Position numbers and translations under genes: made by a program
The notes under the pieces: model-generated
What the model was told of the DNA's origin: nothing
What the model saw: only the letters and a program-made list of their open reading frames with translations
Databases searched by the model: none
Shown: positions 63,598 to 64,000 of the stretch, piece after piece
Layout of the letters: each line of letters begins with the position of its first letter
Numbering within the stretch: the first letter of the stretch is position 1
From: Flavobacteriales bacterium
Lineage (GTDB): Bacteria; Bacteroidota; Bacteroidia; JANQJC01
Length of the DNA: 64,000 nt
Direction: 5' to 3'
Assembly: GCA_028281825.1 (NCBI GenBank)
Contig: JANQJC010000140.1
Coordinates: 1 to 64,000, forward strand

Positions 63598-64000
63598 ATG
63601 AAAAAGATTTACCTAAGCTGTTTAGCACTTGTACTTACAATAGGTTCATTTGCGCAAACAGTAGTAACTATCAAAGATGGCGACTTAGTAGGTGGCCAAA
63701 CTTACAACTGGACTAACGACAAGATTTATTTGTTGGATGGTTTCGTGTACCTTGAAGACGGTGGTGTATTAAACATTCAACCAGGCACTGTTATTAAAGG
63801 AAAGGGAACTCCATCAACTAGTGACCTTGCTTCTACGCTAATCATTTGCCGCGGTGCTAAGATTATGGCTGAGGGTACTAAAGAAAGCCCAATTATCTTT
63901 ACTGCTGAAGATGATAACTTAGGTTCATCTCCAAATCTTGGTGTTAATGACCGTGGTGAGTGGGGTGGACTTCTTATTCTAGGTAAAGCTAGAGTTGGTG
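63598..64000 (+). CDS. Secreted beta-helix-like protein, N-terminal part (cut by window end)
   Basis: 134 codons are visible before the window ends, all open. A signal peptide starts MKKIYLSCLALVLTIGSFAQ. The mature part has short repeated beta strands: KIYLLDGFVYLEDGGVLNIQ, PGTVIKGKG, STLIICRGAKIMAEGT, SPIIFTAEDD and RGEWGGLLILG. This matches Bacteroidota surface proteins with a parallel beta-helix-like domain that usually carry a type IX sorting domain at the C-terminus, which is not visible here. The 284 bases upstream contain no gene; a near-consensus -7 box (CACTTTTG at 63553-63560) is present. Confidence 0.82.
   Translation, partial: MKKIYLSCLALVLTIGSFAQTVVTIKDGDLVGGQTYNWTNDKIYLLDGFVYLEDGGVLNIQPGTVIKGKGTPSTSDLASTLIICRGAKIMAEGTKESPIIFTAEDDNLGSSPNLGVNDRGEWGGLLILGKARVG

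Noticed and set aside
63522-63716. 64-codon plus-strand frame at the end of the window
   Set aside because: The frame beginning at 63598 has a signal peptide and beta-helix repeats and stays open to the edge; this one is a shadow.

Overview
The window looks like chromosome from a member of the Bacteroidota, most likely a Cytophagales-type marine or soil bacterium. Several features point there: a SprB-repeat protein with a type B C-terminal sorting domain of the type IX secretion system (T9SS), a Bacteroidota putative porin, a TonB-dependent receptor with a carboxypeptidase-regulatory N-terminus, type B ribosomal protein L31, many 'GxAQ' signal peptides, and promoters with the phylum-specific TAnnTTTG -7 box. 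Genus cannot be read from the sequence. No prophage, insertion sequence, CRISPR array or tRNA was seen.

Layout. 1-545: end of a ribosomal operon (23S 3' end, 5S, terminator). 600-10240: porin, possible immunity protein, secreted amidotransferase-like protein, dnaB, then a lipoprotein gene coupled to aceK (isocitrate dehydrogenase kinase/phosphatase). 10245-15420: trkH-trkA potassium uptake, a tandem universal stress protein and icd, whose product keeps the serine that AceK phosphorylates. 15829-20480: lolA, ftsK and a beta-helix lipoprotein. 20660-24865: L31, a GlmU-like nucleotidyltransferase and lon. 24862-26823: a two-gene operon of an alkylglycerol-monooxygenase-like enzyme and a lysoplasmalogenase-like enzyme, which together suggest ether-lipid breakdown.

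26896-36464 is the most unusual part. Five paralogous outer-membrane barrel proteins, four with calcium-binding thrombospondin type 3 repeats and four ending in an EF-hand-like module at the extreme C-terminus, lie head to tail with a SPOR-domain protein and a small secreted basic protein. I read this as a possible undescribed envelope system.

36596-46769 is one leftward run: glycosyltransferase, Wza-like export protein, Wzc-like tyrosine autokinase with a 17-fold Gly-Tyr tail, RfbC, WecA-like transferase, MltD-like transglycosylase and uvrA. 46947-48760 holds a CxxC protein, a decayed response-regulator fragment, a REP-like palindrome and a membrane-anchored nuclease-fold protein. 49039-54707 has an EF-G paralogue with a hairpin leader, an ECF42-type sigma factor module (DGPF protein, sigma factor, acetyltransferase, VOC protein), a YdjM-like protein and DoxX. 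54808-64000 has a TonB receptor with a terminator-containing leader, a 44-residue lipoprotein, a surface protein with SprB repeats, an N-acetylglucosamine kinase-like protein, an orphan response regulator and the start of a secreted beta-helix protein that runs off the end.
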